Part shown: piece after piece, positions 1 to 11,810 of the stretch | Layout of the letters: each line of letters begins with the position of its first letter | How positions within the stretch are numbered: the stretch's first letter is position 1 | Assembly: GCA_017979445.1 (NCBI GenBank) | Contig: CM030714.1 | Span: 4,402,001-4,466,000, forward strand | Origin: Akebia trifoliata | Taxonomy: Eukaryota > Streptophyta > Magnoliopsida > Ranunculales > Lardizabalaceae | Reading direction: 5' to 3' | DNA length: 64,000 bases | Notes under the pieces: generated by a model | The model's input: the letters and a program-made list of their open reading frames with translations, nothing else | Databases searched by the model: none | Told to the model about the DNA's origin: nothing | Translations under genes and position numbers: made by a program

Positions 1-904
1 TGTAAATTTTATTTTAGTTTATCATTTTAACCTTAAAAAAGATATTAAAATTTTATTTTATGCATCTTCAAATAAAAATCCTTTCTATACCCAATCTTTT
101 TATTCTTCTTTTTTTTTTCTTAGAATTAATACTTGGACCATGGGACTCGAAGTAATTTTTGAGATAAATATCTAAGATGGCTCCTAGTGTGGATTCGAAT
201 TCAAAACTTTCGCTTGGCCATGGATATCTCACTAACCCTAAGGGGAAGTTCTTTTTTGCTCACAGCTTACAAAAGTCCGGGTAACGCCAATTATATGTAT
301 CCACGTGTATTGAATGGCATCCCTAATTTACAAAATTACCCTTACTTGCTTGACTTCCAACAAACACATGAATCCACGTATATTTTCTTTGTTTTTTCTT
401 CTTCTTCGGTAAGTTAAGTCGTCTTGGGCCAATTTGTTTCAATTTCAAAAAGGAAAATAAAGAAGAAAAAGATGCATGGAGTGTTTGACTGAAATTGGTT
501 GAGTGGTTTCCAGAAAAAGGAAAAAAAAGAAAAACATTTTTTCTTAATTACACATTGGTTTCATATTTACCAAGCAGTAGTTTTCATTTTCTGTTTCATA
601 TTTATGGTGAAGTAAATAATGAAATAGATTATCTTACATGCTTGGTCAGAGTTGGATGAACTGCTAATGTTGAAAACTTTTCTCCTTCAAATTATATTTT
701 TGGAACAAACAAAACTTTTTTTCTTTTTCTTTTTTTGACTATACTATCAAGTATATCAAGTTGTTTCAATCTAATTCTATTGCTCCAAATTATATTGACA
801 AAATTTATCATAGAAGGATGTAGTGATCATGTACTAATTTTTTTTCTGTTGATAATTTTGCTTGTATTATCTTTCTCGTGTTATTAACTTGCTTTGTTGC
901 GCTC
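1..904. other. AT-rich intergenic sequence
   Basis: No coding region is recognisable here apart from the SINE-like stretch near the start. The rest is poly-A/T-rich non-coding sequence and ends where a copia-like LTR begins. Confidence 0.5.
131..262 (-). mobile_element. tRNA-derived SINE (family copy 1)
   Basis: On the minus strand an A-box-like motif (TTAGTGAGATATCC) is followed by a good B-box-like motif (GAATTCGAATCC), the internal Pol III promoter of tRNA-derived SINEs. A second relative with the same order of motifs, and the same downstream ATTTATC-type block, lies near 42.5 kb. The exact ends are not clear. Confidence 0.45.
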
Positions 905-1494
905 TGTTAGACTTACTTTAAAGAGTGACCCAATCGGCCTAAACATTTTAGATGTTTTATACAAATTAAATTGGATTCTAATTAAAGAGTTGTCAAATAT
1001 TATGGAAACCCACAAGTCTTTGGAATTAGAAAGAATCCTCAATATTGGGTTTTAATAGGAAACATTGATGGTAAGGAATCATACTAAAAGAGGAACTCTT
1101 GTCCCTTTACTCTTTACTATGTAAGAATGGATTAACACCCCTATTAGGTATCAATAACAATCATCAAAGAAACAAAAACAAGAAGACACTCTTTAGGTTA
1201 TTGGGATAATCCATCAAGAACGACAACTATTGATTGATCCAAATGGTAGAGAAAGAGGAGAAGGTGAGTCTAGTAGTCATAGAAGAGAAGAATCATTAAA
1301 GGGGAATCTCATTCACTTGCATAACAAGTCATCAAGTTCATATCGGATTGCAATGTCGCAAGGTATGCTTTCTAATATCTTTTAATAGTACGAGCATGAC
1401 AATGATAAAGATTCTTGAGATATATGTTTAGATAAAACTATCAAAGATTTTTTGTATGTTCATGGATATTTTGTATATAACGAAATATATAACA
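905..1494 (+). mobile_element. Ty1/copia-type LTR (5' LTR of a decayed element)
   Basis: The stretch starts TGTTAG and ends AACA, so it has the TG...CA ends of an LTR. Two bases after the end is TGGTATCAAAGC (1497-1508), one mismatch from the usual plant initiator-Met tRNA primer-binding site. About 590 bp is a normal copia LTR size. No gag/pol reading frame and no matching 3' LTR are visible downstream, so the element is broken. The left boundary is inferred from the TG only. Confidence 0.5.
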
Positions 1495-1496
1495 TG

Positions 1497-1508
1497 TGGT
1501 ATCAAAGC
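1497..1508 (+). other. Primer-binding site (tRNA-iMet complementary)
   Basis: TGGTATCAAAGC lies two bases after the putative LTR end. It matches the plant copia consensus TGGTATCAGAGC at 11 of 12 positions. Confidence 0.55.
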
Positions 1509-2164
1509 ATAGGTTAAAGAATCTATATATCTTGGATTTAATGATTCCTTGGTTGTGCCCTCTTGCTTAAATATTTATGCATAATATTTAACCTTTTCGA
1601 TTTGATAGAAGTCACCATTTTATTGCATATTAATATGAAATTAAACCCATAATTGCTCATTGAGTTTTCATGCAAAATCGCGATTTAAGATTTATAGGTT
1701 TTCTTGAAAAAAATTATGATATTCATATTTATGGGTTTTCACTCAAAATTAACGATTTTCAGATTATGAGGTTTCACCCAAATTGAGATTTTCAGATTTA
1801 TGGGTTTATCCAAAAAAATAACAATTTTTTCTTTCTCCAGATTTTTGGATCATTCTCAATTTGCTATTCTTAACCTTGAAAAATTAAAAAGGAGAATACC
1901 AATTGGATTAATTGGATGTCAAGCCAAACCTATCTTGTACCGAAAATATTTTTAATTTTTTATTTTTTATTTGCATGAATCTTGATTATTAGTGTGATTA
2001 TGCCAATTGTTGAAATTATATATAACTCTAATTTTTAGACCATAAGAAATTGAGAATAAATAATGAGTATTTGACTATTTGTATTGTTATATTATTGGTA
2101 TTGTTTTCGAACTTTATGAAATTGAATAGTTGAGAAATTTAATATAAAAGTTTAGTGAATATTA
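1509..2164. other. Degraded internal region, no gene
   Basis: AT-rich sequence after the primer-binding site. Motifs such as TTTATGGGTTTT recur around 1680-1810. No reading frame related to gag or pol could be recognised. Confidence 0.4.
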
Positions 2165-3530
2165 TTGATTAATTAATATATGTATTCTTTTAATAATTTG
2201 GCAAGCAAGGTATCTCTCTATAAGCTAACTCTTATCAAAAGTGTGCTTTTCAATATTCCAATGTACTCCCTCTTTTCTCACTTCCTAAAAGTAAAAATTG
2301 CGATTTGATAAATTCTTTAGAGACTTTTTGTGGCACGATAGGAAAGGGAAAAATAAGCTTCACTTGGTGAGTTGGAGAAATGTTTGTACGGTTAAGAGTT
2401 TGGGGGGCCCGGGGTTCAGGAAGTTGGGCTCATTGAATGAAGTTTTGTTAGGGAAGTGGCTTTGGAGGTTCAGTGGTGAGCAGGAAGGTTTGTGGTATAA
2501 GGTGATAGTAGATAAGTTTGAGGAAGATTCCTTTGGGTGGGAGAGCGGCGATGCTAAGAATCCTTTTGGATGTGGGGTTTGGAAATGTATCTTGAAGGTT
2601 CTCCCTTAATTTAAAAAGAGGGTTTCTTTTAAGGTAGGAAGGGGGTGTAAAAATAAGGTTTTCGGAGGATTCGTGGTGTAACGAGGGGCCTTTGAAGGAG
2701 ATATTTCTTCATTGTTCGCCATTTCAAGGAAAAGAAACCTTCCAATTGCTAACTTTCACATGGTGTCAAAGGTCCTTTTTGTGACCTTGGGCTTCAGGAC
2801 GTTGTTGAATGATTGAGAGTTGCTGGATGTTTCACAGCTGTTAGAGTGTCTTGATACTTTTTTTGGAGGGTTGGTGGAAAATGATGTAAGATTATGGGTG
2901 GCTAATAAGAAAGGGTTGATCTTTGTTAGAAAGTTCTATAATGATTATTATAGGAGTGGGGAACCTTCATTTCCCCATGTGGCAGTGTGGGTCCAAGGGT
3001 GCCATCTAAGGTGACTTTTCTTGTGTGCACAATAGTGAAGGAAATGATTCTTACGCTAATGAGGAGTCGATTAATCACCTTCTCGTGCATTGCTTGGTGG
3101 CAAAGGAGGTGTGGGATCACTTTCCCACACCTTTTTTGCTTTTGTTCAGTGTGGAGTGTTGTATGCTAGGTATCATGAAAGATATTTTAGCGAATGGTCC
3201 CAATTGAGTGGAGGGGAGGAGCTTCCGCCAATCGAAGAGGTTGCGTTGGTGTCTAACTCCGTTCGCAATATCTTGAGGTCTTTGGCTGAAAAAAATGTGA
3301 AATTGTTTGAAGGGAAGCCTTCTACCCAAGAGTTATTTTTGTCGATCTTGGGCTCCTCTTTCATGGGAGTAAGATTTTCAATGAGCCTTCCATGTTCGGT
3401 GGGAGTTAGTTTGTAATATCTTAGGCATTAGCGCTATTGTAGTTTTTTGTTTTCTTTTGTTTTTTCTTTTGCTTTTGCTTGTTTTGTCTTTTGTAAGTCA
3501 TCTCGATCTACCTCTTGTATTTTCCTTCCC
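2165..3530 (+). pseudogene. LINE (non-LTR retrotransposon) C-terminal reverse-transcriptase fragment
   Basis: Conceptual translation, passing through several frameshifts, gives the C-terminal half of a plant L1-type ORF2. The end of the RT domain reads as VSLYKLTLIKSVLFNIPMYS, followed by FRDFLW, GLGIRNL-like and LLGKWLWRF motifs (2310-2480). The zinc-binding (zf-RVT) region follows, with ANEESINHLLVHC and EVWDHF near 3060-3120. Frames change near 2300, 2640, 2820 and 3020, so the protein is dead. The 3' end near 3530 is T-rich. The 5' part (endonuclease, RT core) is absent. This is a truncated insertion next to the RLP1 3' flank. Confidence 0.75.
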
Positions 3531-3584
3531 TTCATTTATAAAACTAAAGAGATTGTAAAATATTAATTAATTAAAATTTTTAAT

Positions 3585-3965
3585 TGATCTCTGACTGATC
3601 ATACAACCTTCAATTATGTATTAATTTTTTTTAGTTGGGTTGCATTAGAAATATCAGTGAATCAAATTCCCAATCAAGACTCTATATGATCAAAAGGACA
3701 CGTGTTTAAGAACCCTTATTGTCTAGGGAAATGTATCATCCCTATTAATGGTCATTCGGTGAACGATGTTAACCTAAATGGTGTAGATTTTGCACTGTTT
3801 ATTTCCTACAATATTTCGCTTCCCACCAAAGCATATTCTCCCAACAACTCTGGTGTTCCTCACTTTCAAACCCTTTTTACTCATATTGAGATTTATAAGT
3901 TCTATGAAAAACCTTTATTTGATTGCTAAATTTGAATGAGTAATTGAATAGTCCAAATAATAAAA
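3585..3965 (-). repeat. RLP 3'-flank repeat, copy 1 (downstream of RLP1)
   Basis: Read on the minus strand this block resembles 56855-57231 and 58070-58395 on the plus strand, for example GGTGGGAAGCGAAATATTGT and GATACATTTCC. A fourth, partial copy lies at 59085-59755. It marks the downstream boundary of the duplicated RLP unit. Confidence 0.8.
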
Positions 3966-4053
3966 CAAGAACAACTTTTTTTTTTTGCGATCCCTCATTC
4001 ACATAGTGCAGACAGTGTCACAACTTGGCATACAGACCACTATATTTACTTTT

Positions 4054-4421
4054 GGATTAGGATCCGTATACAGATAAAGCTACTCATAAAGCAATAATGT
4101 GTTTTGTCTTATATGGGCAAAAATGTTTGGACTGGGCTGATTTTTTGTGAAGATGATCTCTATGGTAAGGAGATCATCATTGCCAAAAATCAGCCGATTA
4201 TAAAACTTCTAGCCCCATGTTTACAAGTTAAAAAATTTTAGGCCGTCCAATTTTTGTAAATCACTTTTGATGGGGTTAGAAGTTTTGGAATGTAATGATT
4301 TTTTGCAATGATGATACCCTCACCACAGAGATCATCCTCATAAAAAATCAGCCTATTTCAAACCTTTTTAACCATATAAGACAAAAACATTGTAACTTTA
4401 TGTGTCTATGGAACCCCACCC
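4054..4421. mobile_element. Hairpin MITE M1 (Mutator-like, 9-bp TSD)
   Basis: This 368-bp element has inverted ends (GGATTAGGATCC... and ...GGAACCCCACCC). It is flanked by a perfect 9-bp direct repeat TTTACTTTT (4045-4053 and 4422-4430). Two internal hairpins, each a GGGCTGATTTTT/AAAAATCAGCC inverted pair, are separated by a spacer. It lies 165 bp beyond the RLP1 stop. The RLP2 3' flank lacks it near 56.78 kb, which confirms an insertion. Confidence 0.85.
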
Positions 4422-4586
4422 TTTACTTTTTGCATTATAAGATAACAATCAAATCTCAATATATATGTACTATAACATGTAGCAAACACAACACAAGGTC
4501 ACGGTTTGTCGTTCATTGTAATATTAACAAGGATGTTATAGTTCATACTCACTAAACAGATTTGCAAAAACCCTTCATTTTTTTTG

Positions 4587-7182
4587 CTAGAAGCATCGGT
4601 TGCCCAGTCGACGCCTCCGTGGATTTTGGGTGAGAATTCTGAGTAACTGGAAGATTAATATTGCCCAAAAGAATCCAACTAGAAATCCAATCCATGCACC
4701 TTCCCACAAAAACCATGGCTCATTCTCCAACTCCTTTGCTCCATAAGCTGGTGGACTCATTGTGTGACATGGGACCTGGATTTGTTTCCCACACAACCCC
4801 TTATTGTTGGCATAGGAACTGAGATCGTTCATTGTGTCCATCTGACCACCCTCCGGAATTTGACCCTCAAATTCATTATTGCTAACATCTAGTTTAGTAA
4901 GCTGTTTGAGATTTTTGAATGTTTGTGGAATTAAACCATAAAGCTCATTATGCGATAAGTCTAAACTCTCCAGATTTTCAAGTTCTCCAAAGCTCGCAGG
5001 GATGCTCCCGAAAAGTTTGTTATATGAAATGTTGAGTGATTTAAGACCTCTAAGAAAACCTAAAGAAGATGGGATCTCACCGGACAACTGATTTCTGGAC
5101 AAGTCTAGCAAGCTATACATTCTTAGACTCTTGCTAGGTAGGCTTTGAACCATGCTCTTCCAATTAACGTTCATTCCACTTCCCGTCATAAAATATATTA
5201 AGCTTGAGTCAAAAGTGGCACCTACTACAGGATCAGAAGTGGCAAGGGCTTTAATCATCCCGGTGATATTTCCAAACATCCGTGGAATTTCTCCATTGAG
5301 ATTATTACCAGAAAGGTCGAGGATTTGAAGGTAAGTTAGATTGGATAGAAGATGGGGGATTGACCCATGCAAGAAATTTTCCCTTAAGATTAGAATTTTT
5401 AAGTTTGAGATTCGAGAGAGGAAGTTTGGTACCTCACCTGAAATTTCATTGCTATGGAGATCAAGATATTCGAGGTTTTCTAATGTCGTCAAATTCTCTG
5501 GTAGGCGGCCTGAGAATCTGTTTTCGCCAAACTTGAGTGTAGATAGATACCTTCCAAAATTCAATGGAACTTCACCAATGAATTTGTTGGAGGAGAGGTC
5601 TATGTACCTCAAAGAAGGGAATTTAGGAATTTTGTCACCTGAAAAGTTGTTATTGGACAAGTCTAGATATTCTAAGTGTTGCATCCTTGTCATCGAATGT
5701 GGCAATGAACCAAAAAAATTATTTTGACCTAGCCAAAGGAGTTGAAGATTGGTTGCATCACCGATGTTCTTTGGAAGTTGGCCGATAAAACTATTGTTTG
5801 AAAGATCAATCGTATCCAGGTGAGGTTGGAAAAGACGAGGTGGGAGGGAACCTGTGAGTTTATTGTTGTAGAGATAAATCGCCGAGAGATTAAAATCAAT
5901 AAGCCATTGAGGGATTGTCCCTTCCAATTCATTATCACTTAGATCTAGCCAAGAAAGATCTTTCTGGTTCGATAGCCAATTGGGAAAGTTTTTTATGATA
6001 CCGCAGGATCTCAAGTATAATCCCTTCAACGAAAATTTGACGTTGATCTTTGAGTTGCCACTAAAATTCAGTTTGTTTCTTCCAAGAGACAGTTCCTCCA
6101 ATCGCTCAATTTCAAACAACTCCATTGGAATTCCACCTGTAAAAATAATTTATTTTTTTTGGAAGGTTAAACAATATTTTTTTTACTAAATCAAGAATGC
6201 GATTGTTAAGTTAATAAAGAGTTACTGAAATTTTACCTGATAATTTGTTGCCGTTGAGGAGTAATTCGATAAGGTTAGACAAATTCCCAAATGATGTTGG
6301 AATTTCACCAGTTAAGTTGTTGTCCCTGAGGTCTAACTTAGTAAGGTTGGACAAGTTGCCGATTTCTGTTGGAATATCCGATGAAAGAGAATTGTTTTGA
6401 AGGCTCAAGACCTTCAGTTCCCTCAGATGCCCAATTTGTTTTGGGATTCCATCTATGATTCTATTGCTACCGAGGTCCAAGTAAACAAGTTTCGAAAAGT
6501 TGCCAAATGACATTGGGATTCCACCAGAAAAGTCATTCTTTTGGAGGTCCAACTTCTGCAATTGGTTGAGGTTTCCGATCTCCGTAGGGATCTTTCCAAA
6601 TAGTTGGTTATAGGACACATCCAACTCTCTCAAGTTTGAAAGATCTCCCACTTCACTAATTAGATTTCCACTTAGCGAATTTGATCCTAGATCAAGGAAT
6701 TCTAGATTTTTAAGGCCAAATATTTGAGATGGAATCGAGCCCTTAAATCTATTAAAGGCCAACCTGAGAAAAACCAACCTGGACAGATTGAGGAAGCCGT
6801 TTGTGGGAAGTTCACCATACATTCCATTCCCAACTATATTTAGATCGATCAAGCTTCTTATATGGAAGAGTGGTGTCAAAGCTGCGGAAGTCAAATTCTC
6901 AACAATGAAGGAGAGATCAAGGCCTTCGACTGGCCTTGAAGAAAAGAGAGTGGAGCATTTTACTCGCTCCCATTTACAACAATCGGAATTGGAGACCCAA
7001 GAGTCTAATTCGAAGGAGGAGTACTTATGATTTGCAAGTAATATGGATTTGAATTGGAGGAGGGCTTGTTTATGATCTTCAGGACAGCATTGACATAGAG
7101 TACTTATGAAGAAGAAAAAGAAGAATAAAAAGATGTTCAAGTAAGAAGAAGAGAAATGGAGTTGTGTTTGTGATTTGGCCAT
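4587..7182 (-). CDS. LRR receptor-like protein RLP1 (RLP46-like), two exons
   Basis: Exon 1 is 7182-6237 and exon 2 is 6136-4587, with a 99-bp GT-AG intron. The product is 831 residues. The order is: a very hydrophobic signal peptide (about 1-31), an LRR N-cap with CCPEDHKQALLQFK and the pair CC...C at 68-76, about 20 or more plant LRRs (LxGxIP type), a non-LRR island around VNWKSMVQSL, further LRRs, an acidic stretch (ELENEPWF), one transmembrane helix (about 793-815, with GAWIGFLVG) and a short basic tail. There is no kinase domain, so this is a receptor-like protein acting at the plasma membrane with partner kinases. The closest type I recall is Arabidopsis RLP46; the ligand is unknown. 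The start is the first ATG before the signal peptide. The frame is intact. Confidence 0.9.
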
Positions 7183-7240
7183 GGTTGATGGTTTTTTTTT
7201 GATCTACTTCGGTTAGAGAGGCTACAACTTCCATTCCCCC

Positions 7241-7248
7241 ATATATAG
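7241..7248 (-). promoter_or_regulatory. Candidate TATA box of RLP1
   Basis: ATATATAG on the plus strand reads CTATATAT on the minus strand, about 60 bp upstream of the RLP1 ATG. The promoter relics near 45.5 and 60.3 kb have a weaker CTATATG here. RLP2 has no equivalent. Confidence 0.45.
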
Positions 7249-7298
7249 TTATGTACTACTCACCACTCTAATTACATTTTCAAAGATGCATTGAGTGA

Positions 7299-7313
7299 TT
7301 GACTCATAGTCAA
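7299..7313. promoter_or_regulatory. Paired inverted W-boxes upstream of RLP1
   Basis: TTGACT (7299-7304) and AGTCAA (7308-7313) are W-box cores in opposite orientation, about 120 bp upstream of the ATG. WRKY factors bind TTGAC[C/T]. The AGTCAA motif is kept in the promoter relics and in RLP2 (GAGTCAATC), which suggests but does not prove pathogen-responsive control. Confidence 0.4.
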
Positions 7314-7760
7314 AGTCATAGTTGGGTTGGGTGGTTTCCTTCAAATAATTTCTCTAGTTTTTCAACATTGCAAGTGTATCATGAAAGAAACTAAGCAGAA
7401 TTTGTGTCAAACACTATTACATTGCAAGTGTGGCATGAAAGGATATATTTAAAAAAAAAAATTATTATTATTTTATTAAAAAACGCCCTTAGAGTTCTGA
7501 CAAATCCAAATGAACTTCTTTATCAAGTTTTTACCCAGCCAACTTTGGAATGCGGAGCAACGTCATAAAATTCAAGCTGATGCGGTTATTTTATTACTTA
7601 ACATACCTTGGAGTGGATCCTAACCGCATCAATTTGTGGCATCCAAAAATTTGATATGATGCCCAGGGTTATAAAGGTAAGAATTCTAAGAAATTTGAAA
7701 ATAATAATAATAATAATTATTATTATTATTTTCATCATGATATTTCAATTTTAAATTTGA

Positions 7761-9285
7761 GAGTTCGGTAGCCATCAATTTTCAAGACATTTGATCAAGC
7801 TCAAAAAGTATTGTTTTTTGAATTTTTTCCTATTAAATATGAGTTTTTTTTTTTCATGAAATCAGAAGTCTGTGATGTTGGAATACCAATTTGATAATCC
7901 ATGTGGGCCCAACAAATCTTAGTAAGATTTGAAATCTTACTAATTTAGTCATGCTAGCCTGATTCCTAAAGTGAGGTTTGTTCCGTTACAAACTCAATAA
8001 AGTAAGGGAGTTTTTGTAATATAAAATTTTAACAGCTAGGTCTGCCCGGTAAATCTCTCTAATTTAAGTCAATAGATGCTGCAACTACAAAAATTAAATA
8101 TAGTTCAATGAAACAATATGTTAAAGGCATTTGGTGGAAAAGCATTATAATAAAAAACAATATGTTAAGAGTCTTTTATGGGCTGTCTACAAACACAAAT
8201 TCTATTTAAGTGCAATCGTGTATTTCGAGATGTACAAATCTACGATTCTTAGAAACAAGGCAATTTGTGTCTGATGTCAGACTAAACTTAACACACCCCC
8301 TGCACATGTGAGTCAAACTGGGCCAAAGTACGTATAGATATGAAATGATTGATATGGAAGAGAGAAATGTCCGCTCTTATACTATTATAAATTTGGGGTC
8401 CAATTTAAAACTAATTGAAAATGAGTGGAGAGTCTCAAGAGCTTATAAGGAGAGAGATAAGACAATTTGTGTCCGATGTAGGACTAAACTCAATAGATTC
8501 TCTTTTTTACATTTTCTTTCTCTTAACAACAAGAATGTGCAATTCTCCCTCCTCTCTTCTCTCTCTCTCTCTCTCTTAGGGTGTCTTTGATAAGCGATAG
8601 TTCGATGTGAGAGTAACAAATTAAGGGGAGTTGCGTTATTTTGTGTGTTTGGACGAGTCGACACTCGCGAGTTCCAATTTGCCCACTCTCATCCTAAGTG
8701 TAAAAAAAGACTTTTTCAACTTTCATCATTTTCAATGAAAGTTCCCAACTCTCATCTCTTTAGTGCATACGAACAAGTCTGCTATCTCTTTTTATCACCT
8801 TCCTTTACATCTAGAAGCTTCTTACATTATGTGAAAAAGGCCCATATTTGACGGTCTTAACCTGTCAAATTTCTCAAAATTTGACAAACCTCCTGTCAAA
8901 TATGACCGTCAAATATTCTCTTGTAGATTTTTTTTTTTTTTTTTTTTTTTTTACGGCCGTGGACTATCAAATTATTAAATAATGGGCTTCAAAAAAAATT
9001 TTAAAAAAAATCCATAGAGTATGACCGTCGAATTTGGAGGTTTAACAAATAATAGCACAGTCCTCTAATTCACCAATCACAATAAACGAAATAATAATTA
9101 AAAAAATCAGGAAAAAAATAATAATAAAACAAGCTGCAAATTAAACTAAATAACCCAAAATTAATATACATGTAAGCCTCTTAACACACATATTAGTCAT
9201 ACATATATAGGAGAAACTTAGGAGGGAGGGATTAACAAGCTGAGAATTCAAATCATCTTCTTTCCATCGTACTTATCGATTACTT
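7761..9285. other. Intergenic, no gene recognised
   Basis: The region contains two diverged direct repeats of CAATTTGTGTC(T/C)GATGT (about 8261 and 8465), a CT-rich run near 8550, and a block of inverted TTTGAC(G/A)GTC/TGTCAAA motifs at 8840-8910 followed by a T-run. Related TTTGACAG motifs recur at 10530-10790. No coding potential is convincing. Confidence 0.4.
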
Positions 9286-9650
<365 letters not shown>

Positions 9651-9984
9651 ACTATATCACCCAGCTTTGCGCCACCGCATGGCCTGCCACATCCGCACCA
9701 AGTGGCGAGCCTTGAATCTCCTTAACAACAATCATCATAATTATTTGCTTAATTGCCTAAGTGAAGGATGAATTATTTATTTTTTGAATTATAATTTATT
9801 ATATGTATGTCGTTTATCTTAGATTTTAGACTCATACCTCACATGATTGAAAATTTCTTAACTTGAAAACTATTGGATTATGGTAATTATATTACATATA
9901 GAATGACTCCCTTTCAAAATATACTGAATTATTTGTTTTTGAATTTTTGATGTAAAACATGTAGTGAATGTTTTATTGGAATTT
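9651..9984. other. Intergenic, nothing recognised
   Basis: AT-rich sequence between the protease fragment and the TIR element. No features are supported. Confidence 0.4.
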
Positions 9985-11705
9985 TGCAAGAATCATGATA
10001 TTAGCACCCACCTTTTGAGACATCTACACCCACTTAGTAGTTGCACCCCCAAAATTTATAATGAATTTATCAATAGACCGACATAGTATATGCAACAACC
10101 AACACATTTTCCTTGATTACGCTCGAACTTCTTCCTCACAACGTTGTCGCCCCACAAAGAACTTCATCTTTGATTAAGAGTTGCTTTGAAGCTTGCAAGG
10201 CATCAAACTTAAGTTCTTTTTTTATTTGTTTATCATCTCTACTTTGTAATAAGGGAAAATAATAGAAAAATTAGGGTAAATTATATGAATTGATTTAGAT
10301 TAGGATTAAGACTCTAATGTACAACATTTGAATGCTTAAAAACGTTGACAAGTATTTTTAGAAAACGTTGATGACAATAACTTATTGATAATGCATTAAA
10401 TTTGCAAAAAAAAAAGGTCATTTTTTGTTTGCTTATGTCGACCTTGAATGGTCGACATGTGTTAAGTCATATTGATAAGACACAAGCGAAATGGAATAAG
10501 CCATGTCACACAATGAGAAAAAAGCCCAAGTTTGACAGCCTTGGGCTGTCAAATTTCATAAAATTCGACGGATCAAGAGGTCGAATTAGAATTGAATTTT
10601 TCATTGTCAAATTTTGTTTTTCTATGGGTTGAATCTGTCAAATTAATGAAGGATGAGAGAAATTCAACAACTCTCAGTCGTTAAATCTAGGAACATCAAG
10701 AATTTCGATGGTCCTATATCGTCAAAATTTAGTTTCTAAAATTAGTGGGCCTTGGCCCGTCAATTTTTTCTATAGAATTTTCCAGTTTTCATGTAGTGTC
10801 AGATATGTCTTTTCGACATATTTTTTTTGTACCTAAAATCTCTGTGTTGATAAGACACGAGAAACATAACTTAATCAATGTTGACATGAATTAAGCCATG
10901 TCAGACGAGTCTTGTGTCAAGAAAATAAGTATAATCAAAACAAGAAAACAAATCGAAAAATAAATACAAGATGCAATCACATATAGAAACACAGAGATTT
11001 TACATGGTTCTCTCAAGATTGAAGTATGTGCATGAATCACATCGTTTCCATTATGAAGAAAAAACTCGTAGTTACAAATTACACTCTTTTACCTAAACGA
11101 GAAATATAAACACCCCAGGAAACCTAACTAGGATTTTACATATTATTAGTAAAATTACAAAAATACCCTTGTTGACCAGTACTATCAGGCTCCACAAACC
11201 ACAACATCCTATTTGTCACAAAGATTTTTCTGTAAAATTTGAAAACGAAGATCGATAAATACATAGAAAGATACAAGTTTTATCTACAATTTTTGAACTA
11301 TCATATTCATTGTAATTGTGATAATTTGATTGAGTTATTTCTTTTTTATATTGAGTTATTGGGAATCATTCACTTGAATTCAAACAAATGAAATAAATAA
11401 TGTGAAAACCTAATAATAGAATGAGATTTCAATAGTAATCATCTTTCACTATCTTGATCCATCAAAATAATGGTTTTTAGAATCTTTTGAACCCTATAAT
11501 CAATAGAAAATGGAAGAACTAAGAGGAGTTATCTTCATCTTTCCCAATGGCATGCGTAGAAATTTAGGGTTTTAGATTTCAAATGCTTAGTTATTATGAC
11601 GGGTCCAAGTACGAATATGAATGAAACCCATTCGTCATTTTCTTTTTTTCAAGTGGTGTAGATGCCTAAAAAAGTGGGTCCCAGTATCTCGACTCTTTTT
11701 ACAAC
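9985..11705. mobile_element. TIR element A, non-autonomous, with later insertions
   Basis: Ends: TGCAAGAATCATGATATTAG at the left, and the right end near 11654-11705 carries the inverse of the same ~50-bp terminal block (GTGGGTCCCAGTATCTCGAC). The interior is largely an inverted copy of element B (11811-12880). Compared with B it carries extra blocks at about 10520-10790 (TTTGACAG motifs) and about 10845-11215. No transposase frame is visible. The superfamily is undetermined. Confidence 0.55.
10890..11220 (-). mobile_element. Probable copia-type solo LTR fragment inside element A
   Basis: On the minus strand this resembles a plant copia LTR, with GTGTTTATATTTCTCG, then AACCATGTAAAATCTCTGTG and CTTGTATTT. 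It is absent from the corresponding place in the sister element B, which supports an insertion. No clear target duplication was found, and the ends are approximate. Confidence 0.35.
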
Positions 11706-11810
11706 CCAAAATTGAATAAAACTCGAATTTTTCACATATCGAATTTTTGTCATATTTTACATTGTTAACATGAGTTGGGTGATGATAGCTATTGTTCAAG
11801 TGGACTTTTC

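Larger units (their letters stand above)
7183..7760 (-). repeat. RLP 5'-flank repeat (promoter block of RLP1)
   Basis: On the minus strand this matches 59830-60365 on the plus strand over several hundred bases, for example GATGCGGTTAGGATCCACTC against GATGCGGTTAAGATCCACTC. Its proximal part also matches 45421-45585 and more weakly 54024-54155. It defines the upstream side of the duplicated RLP unit. Confidence 0.8.

Noticed and set aside
5341..5727. 128-codon frame antisense to RLP1
   Set aside because: It is a shadow of the LRR repeats on the other strand, where regular codon use keeps the frame open.
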